Assembly: GCA_037043015.1 (NCBI GenBank)
Contig: CM073323.1
Location: forward strand, 13,885,758 to 13,949,757
DNA: 64,000 nucleotides
Direction of reading: 5' to 3'
Source: Bryum argenteum
Taxonomy: Eukaryota; Streptophyta; Bryopsida; Bryales; Bryaceae
Below, one piece after another: positions 35,094-48,269 of this stretch. Position 1 is the stretch's first letter, and every line of letters starts with the position of its first letter. The notes beneath the pieces are model-generated. The model did not search any database and was not told where the DNA came from. It saw nothing but the letters and a program-made list of their open reading frames with translations. The translations under genes and the position numbers were made by a program.

Positions 35094-36704
35094 TTACGAA
35101 TCCTCGTCGGAGATGTGCGCAGGCAGGCTCGCAGTCGCACGGCTGTGGCATGGTGCTGCTACCAAAGCCTCGAGCACCGCATCGGGCGTTGATGCACCCA
35201 CGTACTTCGCATCTGCAGTCAGGTCAAACGCAACAACTCAGATTTGTGCATTGCAAGCTTCTTCAACCTACATGATCATATTCTTTACACTGGCGTCCTA
35301 ATACAGTGACGCTCTAGTCAACTGCTATGAAGCTGAGGTTGCTATAAGGTTTCCAATCCTCGGATTTTCCCGAGTGAGTTTCTTCAGACGAAAGTGGTAT
35401 CTATTGAGGTCCTTCCATCCTAAAAATAGGTTAAGCACACGAAAAATGGTAAGATTTAATCTGGGGAAGTCTGGTATTTCACCAGGCTCTTCACCAGGAA
35501 TGTCTCATTTCACCAAGCCTTGGTGGAAATCTTAGTAGAGTTAGTCGTTCAGCTTGCTGAAGATACTACATTTTTCCACAGGGAAAAGGAAACTATGGCT
35601 TGACGAGATGATTTCGCAGTCCAGGATGTGCTCCAGAAGTTGCCGAAGAAACACCAGATCCTTTTCTCCGAAGATGATCTCGTCCAATTTGCAACCTCGA
35701 GAAAGCTTCTCGATCATCCTTTCAACTTTCGGAACGTATTCAGGAGTCCTGTGCCGGTGATGGGAACATCCTCCCACGTTTGAAAGAAACACTACTTGTC
35801 TTGTGACGATATCGATGAGGCTCTCATGGTCAACGATTCCGAACAGAACTGCCACCAGATTCAACACCCAGTGTACTTTGCCTTCCCGTTCCTGTCCACA
35901 ATGGCGCAATCAATTGAGATTCAATTCCACAAAAGTATCCTTGTTGGAATGGATAGTGATGAATATTGGGGAACGGAACTCATAATGATGTAATGTCTCA
36001 GCATATCTAGAGTCAACTGCTGAACGTGGAGCACAGAAAACATCACCTTGCACCTGATTGTGCAAAGTTGGCACCAAAACTTACCTGAAGTTGGTTCTAA
36101 GTTAGATATGCCATACCCAGCAAATTGAACCACAGTTCTCAAGAAAAATTGAGAGCTAATACCTGTTCATGCAAATGATTGGGTGGTTTTCCGGGCAGCT
36201 CACTTTTCTTTGGATCGGCCTTTGACACTAGCACGCCATGGATATCTGAGATTCGAAAATGGTAAGATGCATATCAAGGAGAAGACTGTAATCAACATGC
36301 ATCTCCATGGCCAAACAAAAAGCAGGAAGCTCCGCATTCAAAGCGTCACGTTCCTCGAAGCAGCTATGGAAGGGGTACACAATCACCATGCAAATTCAGA
36401 CTCAAAAAGTTCACCTGAGTCGGTAGACAGAGTTTTTGTCAACGATGGTGGCAAGGTTTGGACGTCGTCTTGATGCTCATTGATGCTAGGATCATCTGAA
36501 CGAGAGAATATTGTTTGTAAGTCTTTCATCAGATTCAAAATTAAATAAGACGATTGAGAGACGACCATTAGACTCCAGACCTCCACATACACAAAGAATC
36601 AGAGGAATCACATAAGAACCTCTGAGTATGATAATAACTTACATAGGAAAGCGAAATAAGAAAGGAATTGATCACTCACCACTGATGACTTTCATCTGCG
36701 ACAT
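35094..36704 (-). CDS. Five-exon gene of unknown family, copy 1
   Basis: Exons from 5' to 3': 36704-36680 (MSQMKVIS), 36495-36415, 36245-36163, 35891-35594 and 35212-35094. The phases fit throughout (1, 1, 0, 1), giving about 201 residues and a TAA stop. Four introns are GT..AG; the last donor is a weak GTTTCC, where copy 2 has GTAACA. Exons 1-3 encode a variable, charged and Ser/Thr-rich head. Exon 4 encodes the conserved body: LIDIVTRQVVFLSNVGGCS, then RTPEYVPKVERMIEKLS, KLDEIIF and FLRQLLEHILDCEI. Exon 5 encodes VLEAL, APCHSRA, ASLPA and an acidic end. No signal peptide or membrane segment. I recognise no known domain. Conservation with copy 2 across all exon borders shows it is a real gene family. 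Confidence 0.65.
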
Positions 36705-37553
36705 GGTTGCGAAGAGTTCGAAGAAAAATCAAACTGCGTATCTGAAAGCTAGCGTGACACAAGAAGTGTTAGATAAAAATCAGCTTCTTTTTATGATGAG
36801 ATAACAACACCCAAAAGGAAAATCAAAATCAAAATGTACGACGTCAGAACGGATTACACCGAGAACAGAATCAATTACATTCTGTGATCCGGAGCGCCAA
36901 TTCAGCATTTTGAGGAACCCATCCGAGCACGTAATTGAAATTTGTCAGGTCTACGATGTTCTAGCACAATTCTAAGTAATCAAACGTCATCTAAGTAAGT
37001 AAGTATGCAACAATCAAACCAGTGATCATGAAAACTGCATAGATTCTCAACCGAAAAAGGATTGAAAGGAAGCAAGATGATCCAGTGAGTAAAGCATCAG
37101 CTACGTACGTCTCACCAAGGACACTCGAGAATGCTGCTACTTACAAATAATTTGCAATCAGCTCGAAACGTGAGCAGTGAGAGTGACAACGTACAGCCTT
37201 GTTAGACAAAAGTTCAGGAGGCAGGTGTGTAGCCGGAGGTAAGCACTGTCACAACTTCTGATCTGTGGAACTGAGTGGGAGTTCTATGCTAGATTCATCG
37301 GATTGGCGGACGCGATGGTGAACGAAGCCGGTGTGGGGTCCATGAGACTTGAACTCTGGTGCCACTATTCTCGGATATTCTATACTCTAAAGGCCGGCTA
37401 TTTGAGTCTTCCCAGCAACTTCGTCTCACTCCTGCCATGTCTTCATTCCCCCTCTGACTCCAACAGAATCTTCTGTGTAGTTCTGTCTGTACTCAACTTT
37501 TCACTTATATTTTGAAAAAGAAAACGTACAGCTCAGTGAGACAACGTACAGCT
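36705..37553. promoter_or_regulatory. Upstream region of copy 1
   Basis: Non-coding. The part at about 36960-37170 (CTGCATAGATTCTCAACCGA, ACGTACGTCTCACCAA) matches 47650-47830, which suggests a shared promoter or leader region of this gene family. Confidence 0.4.
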
Positions 37554-38176
37554 GGGCAATGGTAAGCTTGGGGTATCACTTTTTGGACACACTAATTAGG
37601 TTATTTTTATTGAAAGCCTCCAAAGTTTGTCTAATTTAGTCATTTTAATCAAGTAAAAAGATCCTAAAATAGAAAATAAAATATCATGCACCTCACTGAA
37701 ATCAGAGTATATATGCCTATAGATTTTCTTTTAGATTTTTTATTTTTTTTGGATCCATTCATAGATGAGGGAAAAAGTGTTGAATTTGGGGATTTGCAGG
37801 CATTATAGTGCACAATGAATTAATTTTTTTATTATTAAATAAATTATTTTGTATTCTATACAAGAAGATGTAGGTCATATTCAAAAATTATATTAAAATA
37901 AAAATGGTTGATATTCCATTTGCTTGATTCTATGGCTTTTAGGTTATTGGGACATGACTTACTTTTTCAACTAAAAAATCAAATAAAATTACTTCAAAAT
38001 ATTTTTTTTAATTTTTAATTTTTTTTCTTGATACATTATAAGTATAGACAACTAAAACTACATCTAATGAAGTCTTATTGTATTACAGTTTAAAAATGGA
38101 TATGTTTGTCACACCAGCATAGAGTGCAATTGTTCATGGGACAACCTTTTTGGGTACCCCAACCAGACTATCACCC
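37554..38176. mobile_element. 623-bp TIR element, 4-bp target duplication, copy 1
   Basis: Starts GGGCAATGGTAAGCTTGGGG and ends with the inverse of GGGTGATAGTCTGGTTGGGG, so the ends are imperfect inverted repeats. It is flanked on both sides by AGCT. Matches 44425-45044 in the opposite orientation along its whole length. No transposase. I could not fix the superfamily. Confidence 0.85.
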
Positions 38177-38179
38177 AGC

Positions 38180-38472
38180 TTTGTTTCGATTTTTTCTATA
38201 CTCATTTTATCTTAGAGGTGTTTTGATGTTTTTACTTTCTGAAAGTTTGGTAAGTTGGAAATCACATTTAATTTACAAATTCTCATTTGGGGTAAGAGAT
38301 TGTTCACAACAAGCCTTTAAACACAAACATGGCAAGGTTTTCTTAGTGTTAGAAAATGTACTATTTTGCGAAACTAATGGTGTTCATTGTAAGTTATTGG
38401 TGGCCCCACTCTTTGTTGTCATGAAATATGTGATTTTGGCCAATCATAACAATTTCCAATCAGTAATGAAAG
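38180..38472. repeat. Older repeat split by the Copia element
   Basis: This piece and 45080-about 45250 are together collinear with about 50440-50790 (shared phrases GGCAATG/GGCAAGGTTT, TTAGTGTTA, CCAATCATA). The Copia element therefore landed inside an older dispersed repeat whose empty relative survives 5 kb away. Confidence 0.7.
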
Positions 38473-38712
38473 TGATAAATCATATTGAAGTAAGTGAAAT
38501 GCAGTTTGTCCCGAACCCATGCATTGGGCTGCCTACGTACCTTCAGCCCGAAGCTTAGGATCAGGGACTCACGTAGTTCTGTACTACATGGGTGTGGGCG
38601 ATTCATCAGAATCGCCACTAGCCTATTATTCATACCATAGTATAATCTGTACTCCACTACTCTTTCCAGATCTCTTCAGAGAACCGAGCCTATACAAGCC
38701 TACGGCTTGACA
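38473..38712 (-). repeat. 3' LTR of the Copia element (240 bp)
   Basis: Minus-strand ends TG...CA (TGTCAAGCCG to TTTATCA). It contains a short inverted repeat around GGGCGATT/AATCGCC and matches the other LTR once that LTR's insertion is left out. Confidence 0.9.
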
Positions 38713-41700
38713 CTCCCCTGCCGGTGACATTGTAAGTAGAGTGAACTTGAATAAGAGCAAATTGCCTAGCGTCGATGAGGGCGCGACATCGGTGGGTAAA
38801 CAAGTCGACACTACTTAGTCTCTTAGGCGGCATTCGCGTCGAAGTGGGATAAGGATCGGAGCTTCATGGTGCGGAGGTGTTTCCAATGCACCGAGGCGGT
38901 AGCGTCTTTGTAAAAATATCGGCCAAATTTGCCGCAGATGTGATCTTCTCAATTGCGGTATTGCCTTGTTTGACTTGCTCCGCCGAATAGAAAATTTTAG
39001 GCGAGAGGTGTTTCGTATTCTCTGTCTTAATATAACTGCGGACATTTGATGCCGTCTTTGCGTCGTTATCTTCAAAAATCTTAATCGGCTCGTCGTCGGC
39101 AATGGGTAACGCAGCAGGTCGACATATATCTTTTAACAAGTTTCGCCGATGGCCTCCTTCGTAGTGTCATAGAGTGCAATCAATTCAAAGATGGTTTGAA
39201 GACGTGGCAACGGTCGGTTGCAACTTGGAGCTCCACGAAATCGGCGACCCCAACGCGAAACGTACCCGGATTGAGAGCGACCTCGGTCGGTAGCGCAGAT
39301 AAATAGCCGCCATCTGCGAAGCCCTCAAAGCGGTGTCGTTCTTCTCAAAAAGAATCCCGAAATCTTTAGTGCCGTTTAAATATCGCAGAAGGTGTTTAAC
39401 GCCGCGCCAATGTCTCATAGTGGGCTCCTTGCTATGTCGTGAAAGGAGATGTGTAGCAAATTTTATATCTGGTCTGACATTGAGTGCGAGCCATGAAACC
39501 GACATGATCGCTTTGACATAAGGAAATTCCACTGTAATATTTCTTCATCTTCCCTCCTTGGGCCATATTCATCTCTCAGTCGGGTCAGTAAGGTGCGAAC
39601 AATAAGTGGTGTGGGGAGAGGATGAGACGCGTCCATAGCAAATTTCTTGAGTAGTCGTTCTGTATAGGTTGTCATATGCATATGGACAGAACCGTTGCTC
39701 AAATGTTCAAGTTCAACACCCAAACAGCCCGGGGTCCTTCCATAATCTTTCACTTGAAATTCCGTTTTCAAGAGTGTAATCAGAAGAACAACGACTTCAA
39801 GCGTGTACCAAAAAGATATTAATGTCATCAACATATATCGCTAACATGACCAAGTGATTCTTCTTTCGATCAACAAAAACACAAGGTGCGAATTTACTTA
39901 CCTGAAAGCCGGAGTCAGTCAAATACTTTGTGAGATGGTCATACCATAAACGTCCACTCTGTTTGAGGCCATATATTGCCTTGTGGATTGTAACGACTTT
40001 ATCGTCGAGGCGTTTTAATTGTTCAATAATGATTTGCCATTAACTGGCCGTGAGATAGGCGCAAACGACACACGTTGATGCGCAGTGCTCACGTTTATGT
40101 TCGCAGCCAACCCGGTGCCAGTTCGGGCAACGGCAGGCTGAGTCGGGGACACACCCTCGTCCAGTAATCCTCAGGTATCTCCATATAGAGGTCTTTGTCG
40201 ATCTTGCTATATAGGTAAGCAGTTACGACGTCCAGTAACCTGAAGGTGAGACTTTCTCTTACAGCTACGACAATAAGGAGTCTGAATGTTACAACATCCA
40301 TAACTGGGCTGTAAGTGAAGTCGTAATCAGTACCATACTTTTGGGTGTAGCCTTTAGCTACAAGTCTCGCTTTATATCTTATGGTCTCTCCGTTGGAGTT
40401 CAATTTCCGTGCATAAACCCATTGAACGAATAGGTTTCATTTCAAGCGTCTTGTCCTGGGGTTTACCGAACACCATCCGTTCTTTCATTGAACCAAGCTC
40501 AGTCTGCATAGCTTTCTCCCATGCTGGCCATTCTTTTGATTGTCTAGCTTGAGTAACCGTCTTTGGTATGTCATTTTGCGTTTGAATGTGCAGGACCGTA
40601 TCCAGCATCAAGCTATGCTCCGGTGGTAAGTGCCTGCGGTTCCATATGTGCCATGTGAATGCAATACTGTTGGCATTTTCGGCGCTGGATGGTGTGGCCT
40701 GTGCTCCCCCTGTCGGTTGCTTCTGGGCAGGCTGTTGCGTTAAAGTCGGCTTATTTTTCGAACCGAGAGGTCGGCCTCTTTTTCGCCGCACCACTGAGAT
40801 ATTGGCTGGGGTTGGATCCGGTGCTATGCGTGCAGGCATATGTTGAAGTTGGAAGTATGGTGTTGTGGAGATCTCTGAGGTATTTGCAAACGAATCCGGC
40901 AATTTCCTGGCTAGCTCTCGTAGTCGTAAGATCCGTCGCACTTCGCTGTCACTTCGTAAGTCTGGATAATCATCATGCTGGCGAGTATTCCAATCGATAT
41001 CAAGTATGGTTTTGGAAATGCTCTGTTCCACGGCCAGCTTTGGGAATGATTGTTCGTCGAAGTGACAGTCTTGAAAGCGAGCTCTAAAGAGATCACCAGT
41101 TGTAGGCTCCAAATACTTAATCAAGGAGTTTCCGATGTTGCCAACGTATATCCCTTGCTTCCTCTGAGGATCCATTTTCTGACGTTTCGTTGGGTCTAAA
41201 GGAACTTCAACTGCACAACCAAATTTACGGAGATGACTAATACGTGGTTTATTGCCGGTTGCAAGTTGGTAAGGGCTGATGTTGTTGTTACTCCTGAGAG
41301 GGGCGGAGGCGGATCAAATCAGCAGCATGCATCACTGCATGTGCCCACGCTGTAAGTGGCAAGTTGGATTTTAATAATAAAGGTCTTGCAATCCACTGCA
41401 AGCGTTTAATAAGATTGTCGGCAAGGCCGTTTTGGAAATGCACTTCTGGCAATGAAACTTCAAGATTATACCAACGGCTGCACAGTATTCAGTAAAGGTT
41501 TTGGAGGTAAACTCCCCCGCTCCGTCCACCCGCAGGTTTTGCACATGATGATCTCGGGAACTTAACTTGTATCTTTGATCAATCAATAAGCATCTTAGCA
41601 AATGCGTGATTTCTTGTGGATAGCACATTTACTTGTCCCATCTTGAGGTAGCATCAATCATAACCATAAAGTAACGAAAAGGGCCGATCACGGGTGAAAT

Positions 41701-44217
41701 GGGGCCAAAATATCAACTTGGACGCGTGTAAGAAATTGGTATGTGTCTTTGTCTTTGAGTTCACGGGCGGTTTGGTGATCGGCTTGCTCTTAGAGCATGC
41801 TATGCATGATTCTCGGGATTTTGTTGCGTATTATAATTTCCTCTGCGCAGAGATCGTAATGTTTTCTCGTAACATCTTAAATGAAGGGTGGCTCAGCGGT
41901 CATGCCAAAGGCATGCATCTTGAGATGTGGGATATAAAATAGCAATAAACTCATCCTGTCTTGATCTCAAAATCTATTAGTCCAAAGGCGGCCGTAGTAA
42001 AACTTCTCTACGACATTACCGTCGTGATCTGTGAATACTTTATATTTCCCGCTTCGTTAAATATGTGTGTGTGGATTTCATATCCGCTATTAAAAACGCT
42101 ATCCTCACATAGGACTTGTCTTCTTGCTGTGGGTATAAATAGTGCTCGTTCTGAATAAATACGTGTCCCACCAGGAAGAACAAAAGTTGCTGGTCCAGAA
42201 CCGTTGACAATGAGGTCAATGCCACTCATAGTTGCAATATTGTAAATTACTGATTGAAATTTGGTAAAATATTTTCAGTGTTTTAATACAGTTGAAGTGG
42301 CTCCTGAATCCAGGATCATGGTGGAGTTAGAATCTTTGATGTCCTGGTTTATCATACCCAGGATCGAATCGTCAGCCTCCAACTCGTCCAGGTAATTGTA
42401 TTCGTCGTCATCCATAGCTTTGGTCGGCTTCTTCGTTCTTTGATGATTCGGCTTATACCACCGCGCCATGGGGATAGGTTGTTGGTTTTCCTGTACTTCG
42501 CGACTACATTGTCCGGTGTGCGACAGTCCTTCGCGAAATGCCGTTTCTTACCGCACCTAAAGCATCTGCTAGGGACTTGGTCGTGGAAACGTTTGTTGTG
42601 GGAAGCTGATTCTTTCGGGTTGGAAGTAATAGCTTTGCGGGCGCCCTTATGCCGCTGCTTCCAGGGTGTCTTCCGTCGACCGGCAGGTTGACTCTGGTCG
42701 GCTTTCTACTTCGGGTCTTTTGCATAATTTAACTCAGGGATCGGTTTGGTGCCTGCAGGTCGCTGATTATTGATGTCCTTCGCCAGATTGTTATACTTCT
42801 CATTTCAGTCAGGTATAACAGCAAATCTCGAGATTCTTTATATTTGATCACCATCAGTGATTCTCTCACCATCATTCGTTGTGGACCCATTGTGGATAAA
42901 ATTTTATAAATTATCTGGTCCTTAGTTACAGGTTTCTCACAATATTGTAATTTTGCGACAAGCGTAAATAAAGCTGTTTTAAATTCTTCAATCTTGTCGA
43001 AGTCCATATATCGCAGGTTTGACCATTCCGTCCAGACTTCAGGGAACAATATTTCCTTCATTATTTAGAAGCGCCGCTTTATCTCTGCCCACAACTCGTA
43101 AGGCTGCTCGAATTGATACATTTGCAGAGCAAGCTCGTCTTTCAAGCGGAGGCGAATATATAAGTTTGCAGTTTTCAATTGCTTGGATGTAAAGTTTCTC
43201 GCAGTGACTGGGATTATGTGGGTCGGATCCTCAGCTTGCATCTTAGTATGTTCCTCAAATTGTGGGTTAGGCATTGGAGGAATGATCGTCTCATCTAAGT
43301 TCTTACTGGCAAGGTATAAGCGTTAAGTGTTAAGTGGGACATGTTAAGTGTCCACATTATATAATTAGATCCGTCGGTTTCTAATGATTTGAAACCAGGA
43401 TTTGAGGGAGTAGTTGTTGTATCAGTAGCCATTGATGGATAGTAAGAATTGACAGAAATGTAGAATATGTGAGAAATGAAATGTTTCTTTCTACTATTGA
43501 AAACGTATGTGAGTACTTATCTCATTTTCATCGTCATAGAATGTATGCTTTAAGATGAAGTAATATGATGGTGTTGCAATACGATATTTCAATGATCAAT
43601 CACATCAAGAGGCGAGCCAGGCCGGCAGGAATCTTCCAAAATCTTTGCCTGCGCTAGGAGACCTCGTCGGCTGGTCATGCTCCAAAATTTAGAAACCAGA
43701 TGTTCAGGCCTCCGTCCTCGCGTCTTAACAGAGGCACTAATTCTGGGACCTGATGAAGCTCTGGCTGGTTACTCCTGCTCTCCGTCACAAATCACGACAA
43801 AAATTTTCGAAGAAGTCGATGCCCGTCTGTTCTGGCGCTGAGGGTTTCTTCTCGCTCGTACGTGCGGGACACCGCGCTACTCGCGGGACGAGCACCATCC
43901 CGGTATCCACGACTACATACAAACATATCAGATACGAGTGGAACGAAGGATTCCGTCCGCGTCGAAGCTTCCGTCGAACCTACGTTGCAGTGTGTCTGCC
44001 TCGCGGACATCACGACGTGCCTGCAATCGCATTGCATACTCTTCCCCCTCCTAACAGAAGAATCTTCATTTTAACGCAATCGCAATCACAAACGTTGGAG
44101 AGCGTATCGCAGTGCTCGCGAAGGTCGGAGTTTTGTCACATTCCAGCCACGATGATTGTCGAACTGAACTATTTTTTTTATTTTTTTTTTTTTTTTTTTC
44201 AAGCAGTGCTGATAACG

Positions 44218-45079
44218 TGATAAATCATATTGAAGTAAGTGAAATGCGATGTCCCCCAACCCATGCATTGGGCCGCCTCGTACCTTGACCAAGCTTAGGA
44301 TCGTGGGACTCACGTAGTTCTCGTGCTACATGGGTGTGGGCGATTCTCAGAATCGCCCACTAGCCTATTATTCAGTACCATAGTATAATACTGTACTCCA
44401 CTACTCTTTCCAGATCTACTGTAGGGGTGATAGTCTGGTTGGGGTACCCAAAAAGGTTGTCCCATGAACAATTGCACTCTATGCTGGTGTGACAAACATA
44501 TCCATTTTTAAACTGTAATACAATAAGACTTCATTAGATGTGGTTTTAGTTGTCTATACTTATAATGTATCAAGAAAAAAAATTAAAAATTAAAAAAATA
44601 TTTTGGAGTAATTTTATTTGATTTTTTAGTTGAAAAAGTAAGTCATGTCCCAATAATCTAAAATCCATTGAATCAAGCAAATGGAATATCAACCATTTTT
44701 ATTTTAATATAATTTTTGAATATGACCTACATCTTCTTGTATAGAATACAAAAAAAAAATTTAATAATAAAAAAATTAATTCATTGTGCACTATAATGCC
44801 TGCAAATCCCCAAATTCAGCACTTTTTCCCTCATCTATGAATGGATCCAAAAAAAATAAAAAATCTAAAAGAAAATCTATAGGCATATATACTTTGATTT
44901 CAGTGAGGTGCATGATATTTTATTTTCTATTTTAGGGTCTTTTTACTTGATTAAAATGACTAAATTAGACAAACTTTGGAGGCTTTCAATAAAAATAACC
45001 TATTAGTGTGTCCAAAAAGTGATACCCCAAGCTTACCATTGCCCGTAGAACCGAGCCTATACAAGCCTACGGCTTGACA
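44218..45079 (-). repeat. 5' LTR of the Copia element, with insertion
   Basis: Same ends as the 3' LTR but longer because the TIR element at 44425-45044 sits inside it with its GTAG duplication. Confidence 0.9.
44425..45044. mobile_element. 620-bp TIR element, copy 2, nested in the LTR
   Basis: Reverse-oriented near copy of 37554-38176, flanked by GTAG on both sides (44421-44424 and 45045-45048). It is younger than the Copia insertion. Confidence 0.9.
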
Positions 45080-45662
45080 GAAAGAAATTTATTGATTCTG
45101 GTTGATATTGATTTTCAATTTTTTAGTGTCTTTGATTCATCATAAAATAAATAGTTACTATTTTAGGAAATTCAACCTTATAGATTTAATTTAGACATTA
45201 TGGTCATCATATTATTTTTGGTGTATTACTTCATAGGAGTTATGAAATGCATATTGTATGACACATCTAAGTTTTTTTCTCAACTCCTTGGGCCTTTAGG
45301 GGTTAAGGCCCAAATTGGTCATTCATGTCAAATAGCTCCGTATTCTACAAGATAGCGAGTTTAGGGTGGTTGGAAAAGTGCTCAGAGATATGTGAATTTT
45401 GGCCATTTTTGGGCTGGAAGTGGTGTAGCTATAATGCATAAGCATTTTCATCCTAAAAGTGAGGTGATACTACACAACCCATCTTGATGTAATAAGTAAC
45501 TTAGATTTTGGTATGAACATGACACTTACAATATTACCATTTAAATGAAATTTGTTATCCAAGACTAATTCATTGAAGGGATTAGGAAGTCATATGTTCC
45601 AACATGGCAAAGGAAGCCCTTATATTTTATCTTTCGAGTAAAGAAGTTCATTGATTTGTGTA

Positions 45663-45700
<38 letters not shown>

Positions 45701-46012
45701 GGAGTTCTACCAGCTATTTCATTTGCGACTATTTACTATGCAAGCAATCACCGAGACGGCCAACGTTGTGTTTTTTTTTTTTTTTTTTTTAATTTTAATT
45801 TTTTTTAATTTTTTTTAAAAAAAAAAACCAAACAATGTAATAATCATTTGAGCAAGACGAGCAACGTTTCATCCACAGTACCAATTTTCTTGTTGATTCT
45901 GCCGAGAATCGTCAACCGTCCATTCACCAATTTCTAAGGTCGGCATGGAGTAAGTATACATGGTATGCTTTTGTTGTCAGGGTTCATAGGCAATTCTTGG
46001 GGCACCAGAATA

Positions 46013-46306
46013 AGGTAGACAGACCCAAAACCGACAGGCGACCAATAACCGATCTAGCCCAATTCCTAGATTTTGAAAGGACAGATGTACCTCAATTGTA
46101 TATTTGAGCATGAGGTCGGTTTTAGGTCGCAAGCAACTTTTCACTTCAAACAATTATAACTATTTGAATAATGCAAATAAAATCACGAAACTTTTTGCAT
46201 TCAACAAGAACCTTATGTTTGCACACATGAAAAATTCTAAAAAATATATATACCTTAATATCATGTGCTAAAATCCTTAAGTTGTCGGTTATAGGTCTGT
46301 CTACCT
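46013..46306. mobile_element. Mariner/Tc1-type MITE (TA flanks)
   Basis: Ends AGGTAGACAGACC and GGTCTGTCTACCT are inverted repeats. The inner halves CCGACAGGCGACC and TTGTCGGTTATA extend them loosely. TA lies at both borders, the usual Tc1/mariner target duplication. About 294 bp, non-coding. Confidence 0.75.
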
Positions 46307-46977
46307 TATTACTTTTTTAGATCAAATTGTAAAGGACTCATCAACAATCCAGAGTATTGAGGCAATTTCCAGTGGACGAGCCGATTTCCCTTCGAGGCAA
46401 ATTCTGCATGACGAGCCGCATCAATTTTGTAACAAAACTTTGCAAACCAAGTCTGTGAACAAGTCAACAAAAGTTGGTTCTCTCTAAAGTCCTTTTAGAG
46501 AGAAACTTAGATTTGTTATAAAATGTGCCTTAACCCCTAAGTGCCCACAATGTTGAAAAATTACATCCGGATGAAAGGCTGCAAAATTCAAGAGCTATAA
46601 CTTCTTCATCTGGACTTCATTTTAGACTAAATTACTTTGCTTGAGTTCCAAATGTAATCTAGTTTGTGTATTAAAAACTGCAGACCTATATGAATGAAGA
46701 ATGAATTAATGGCATGCATATTAGTGAAGGCAAATTTTAATTTTGGGCTTCAAACATTAGGCATGTTTTACCATTGCAAGCCAATTATGTGAAATCAAAT
46801 ATAGTATTTCATAAATTTTTAATTTTTTGCATATTTGTGATCTTGAGATGAATCCCAACTACGTTTTAGTTAGGAGGTATTTGATTCAAATACTTTTGGT
46901 ATTGGATTAGCAATGATGTTCCATGATGGACAAAGTGAAAATATGGATGATATTTGAAGAGACAAAGACACTAACAT

Positions 46978-47042
46978 TTCATCACCTCCGTGGGCGGCAA
47001 CTCACTTATTATCACCTCCGTGGGCGGCAACTCACTTATTAT
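46978..47042. repeat. Short tandem duplication
   Basis: ATCACCTCCGTGGGCGGCAA followed by CTCACTTATT occurs twice in a row. Confidence 0.85.
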
Positions 47043-47649
47043 CGGCAGGCCTATGCATCATAATAAGTGAATCTAGACTAGTTATTCCATTTATTATAAC
47101 TTATAATATGCTTCCTTTAAAAAAATAAAATTTTATACCAAATAGAATCTTATTACGCTTAATTATACCTTGTACAATTAAAAGTATAACAACTAAACAA
47201 AGTGTATACACAAATATGTCATAGAGATTCAAAGTGTACATATATACAATCATCTATGTGAAGAACCTTATTAACCATTCCTTATGCCCTTCTCATAAAT
47301 TTTATTTATTATCTTCACAATAAAATTTATAGGATGTCTTAAAAATTAAGAACCTTCTTCTCCTCACATCTCTGCATAATAAAACAACTTATTTTACACT
47401 TATTATATGTCATATCTTATTGTAGATTTAAACGTTTTTGAAATACACAATACATATTCTAAAAGCTATCAATGTCTACTTTCTAATGAACTACATATCA
47501 TCACAATCATAAGTGATTAAGTCATAGTATTTAATAAAATAAGACTAAATAAATCTTCTTATGATAACTAGGAGTTGCCTCCGTGGGATGAGTTACCTCG
47601 AGAAACCCAAACGTGCACTTAATCAAAACAACTCACTTCCACGCAGTGC

Positions 47650-47870
47650 TAGCACAATCCTCATATGTTCTAAGATTTGTAAGCATATCAATTTCCAACA
47701 ATCAAGCCAATAACCAAGGAAGTGCATAGACTCTCAACCAAAAAATTCATGGATCCAATGACGTACGTTTCACCGAAGCACAACTTACAAATGCAATATT
47801 TTTGCAACCAGAGCGAAAGGTACTCATAGTGCAAACTCTCTAGAGCTTCGCAGAGACAACTCTCAGGGCA
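47650..47870 (-). pseudogene. Relic of the upstream region of a third five-exon gene copy
   Basis: GTGCATAGACTCTCAACCAA, ACGTACGTTTCACC and TTACAAATGCAATATTTTTG line up in order with 36960-37170. No coding exons of the family were seen next to it. Confidence 0.5.
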
Positions 47871-48269
47871 CTGGAGATGAACGTCTTGGAAGGCTCACTT
47901 TTTTTTTCAATGGTCTGCCCGTCCTAAAGCGGTATTCTCCACCGTGCGATAGGCCTTTTTTTGTCCTGGCAGCCAGCGGAGTCGACGGGCAGGCAACGTC
48001 AAGGGGCAGCAGCAAAACAAGGTGTGATATATGGAAAAAGGCGCGCTACAAAGAATCATTCATATTCAAAACACCACGGCTCACGGGCTTGGGGCTCACG
48101 GGCTTGGGGACAACGGGATTGGGGCTCACAATCTCCAGCCAAGGGCCTGCATGATTGATCTTTAATTAAGATCATTTTTAGTTTCTGAAACTCTTGTCTA
48201 TCCCGAAGGGGACTAAGAAATTCGATCAGAAGAAGAGAAACTCCAACCTATTTAGAGGCCGGCGTGAAT

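Larger units (their letters stand above)
38473..45079 (-). mobile_element. Ty1/Copia LTR retrotransposon (fossil)
   Basis: The element is on the minus strand with both LTRs and a perfect GAAAG target duplication (38468-38472 and 45080-45084). Parts in order: 5' LTR at 45079-44218, a primer-site-like TTATCAGCAC just inside it, a long leader, Gag at about 43274-42480 with a zinc knuckle, protease (ILDSGAT) near 42320, integrase at about 41.65-41.2 kb, reverse transcriptase at about 40.4-39.5 kb, RNase H at about 39.5-38.86 kb (ADIFTKTLPP near its end), a purine tract and the 3' LTR. It is complete in outline but broken many times. The LTRs differ at roughly one position in ten by eye, many of the differences being single-base indels, so it is fairly old. 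A 620-bp DNA element later inserted into one LTR. Confidence 0.9.

Noticed and set aside
38600-38625. LTR inverted repeat GGGCGATT/AATCGCC, similar to the core of the palindrome family (also near 44338-44362)
   Set aside because: It has a loop, lacks the CCAG/CTGG ends and is explained as part of the Copia LTR, so I did not count it in the family.
43753-44220. 155-codon plus-strand ORF
   Set aside because: Lies antisense in the Copia leader region and shows no family features.
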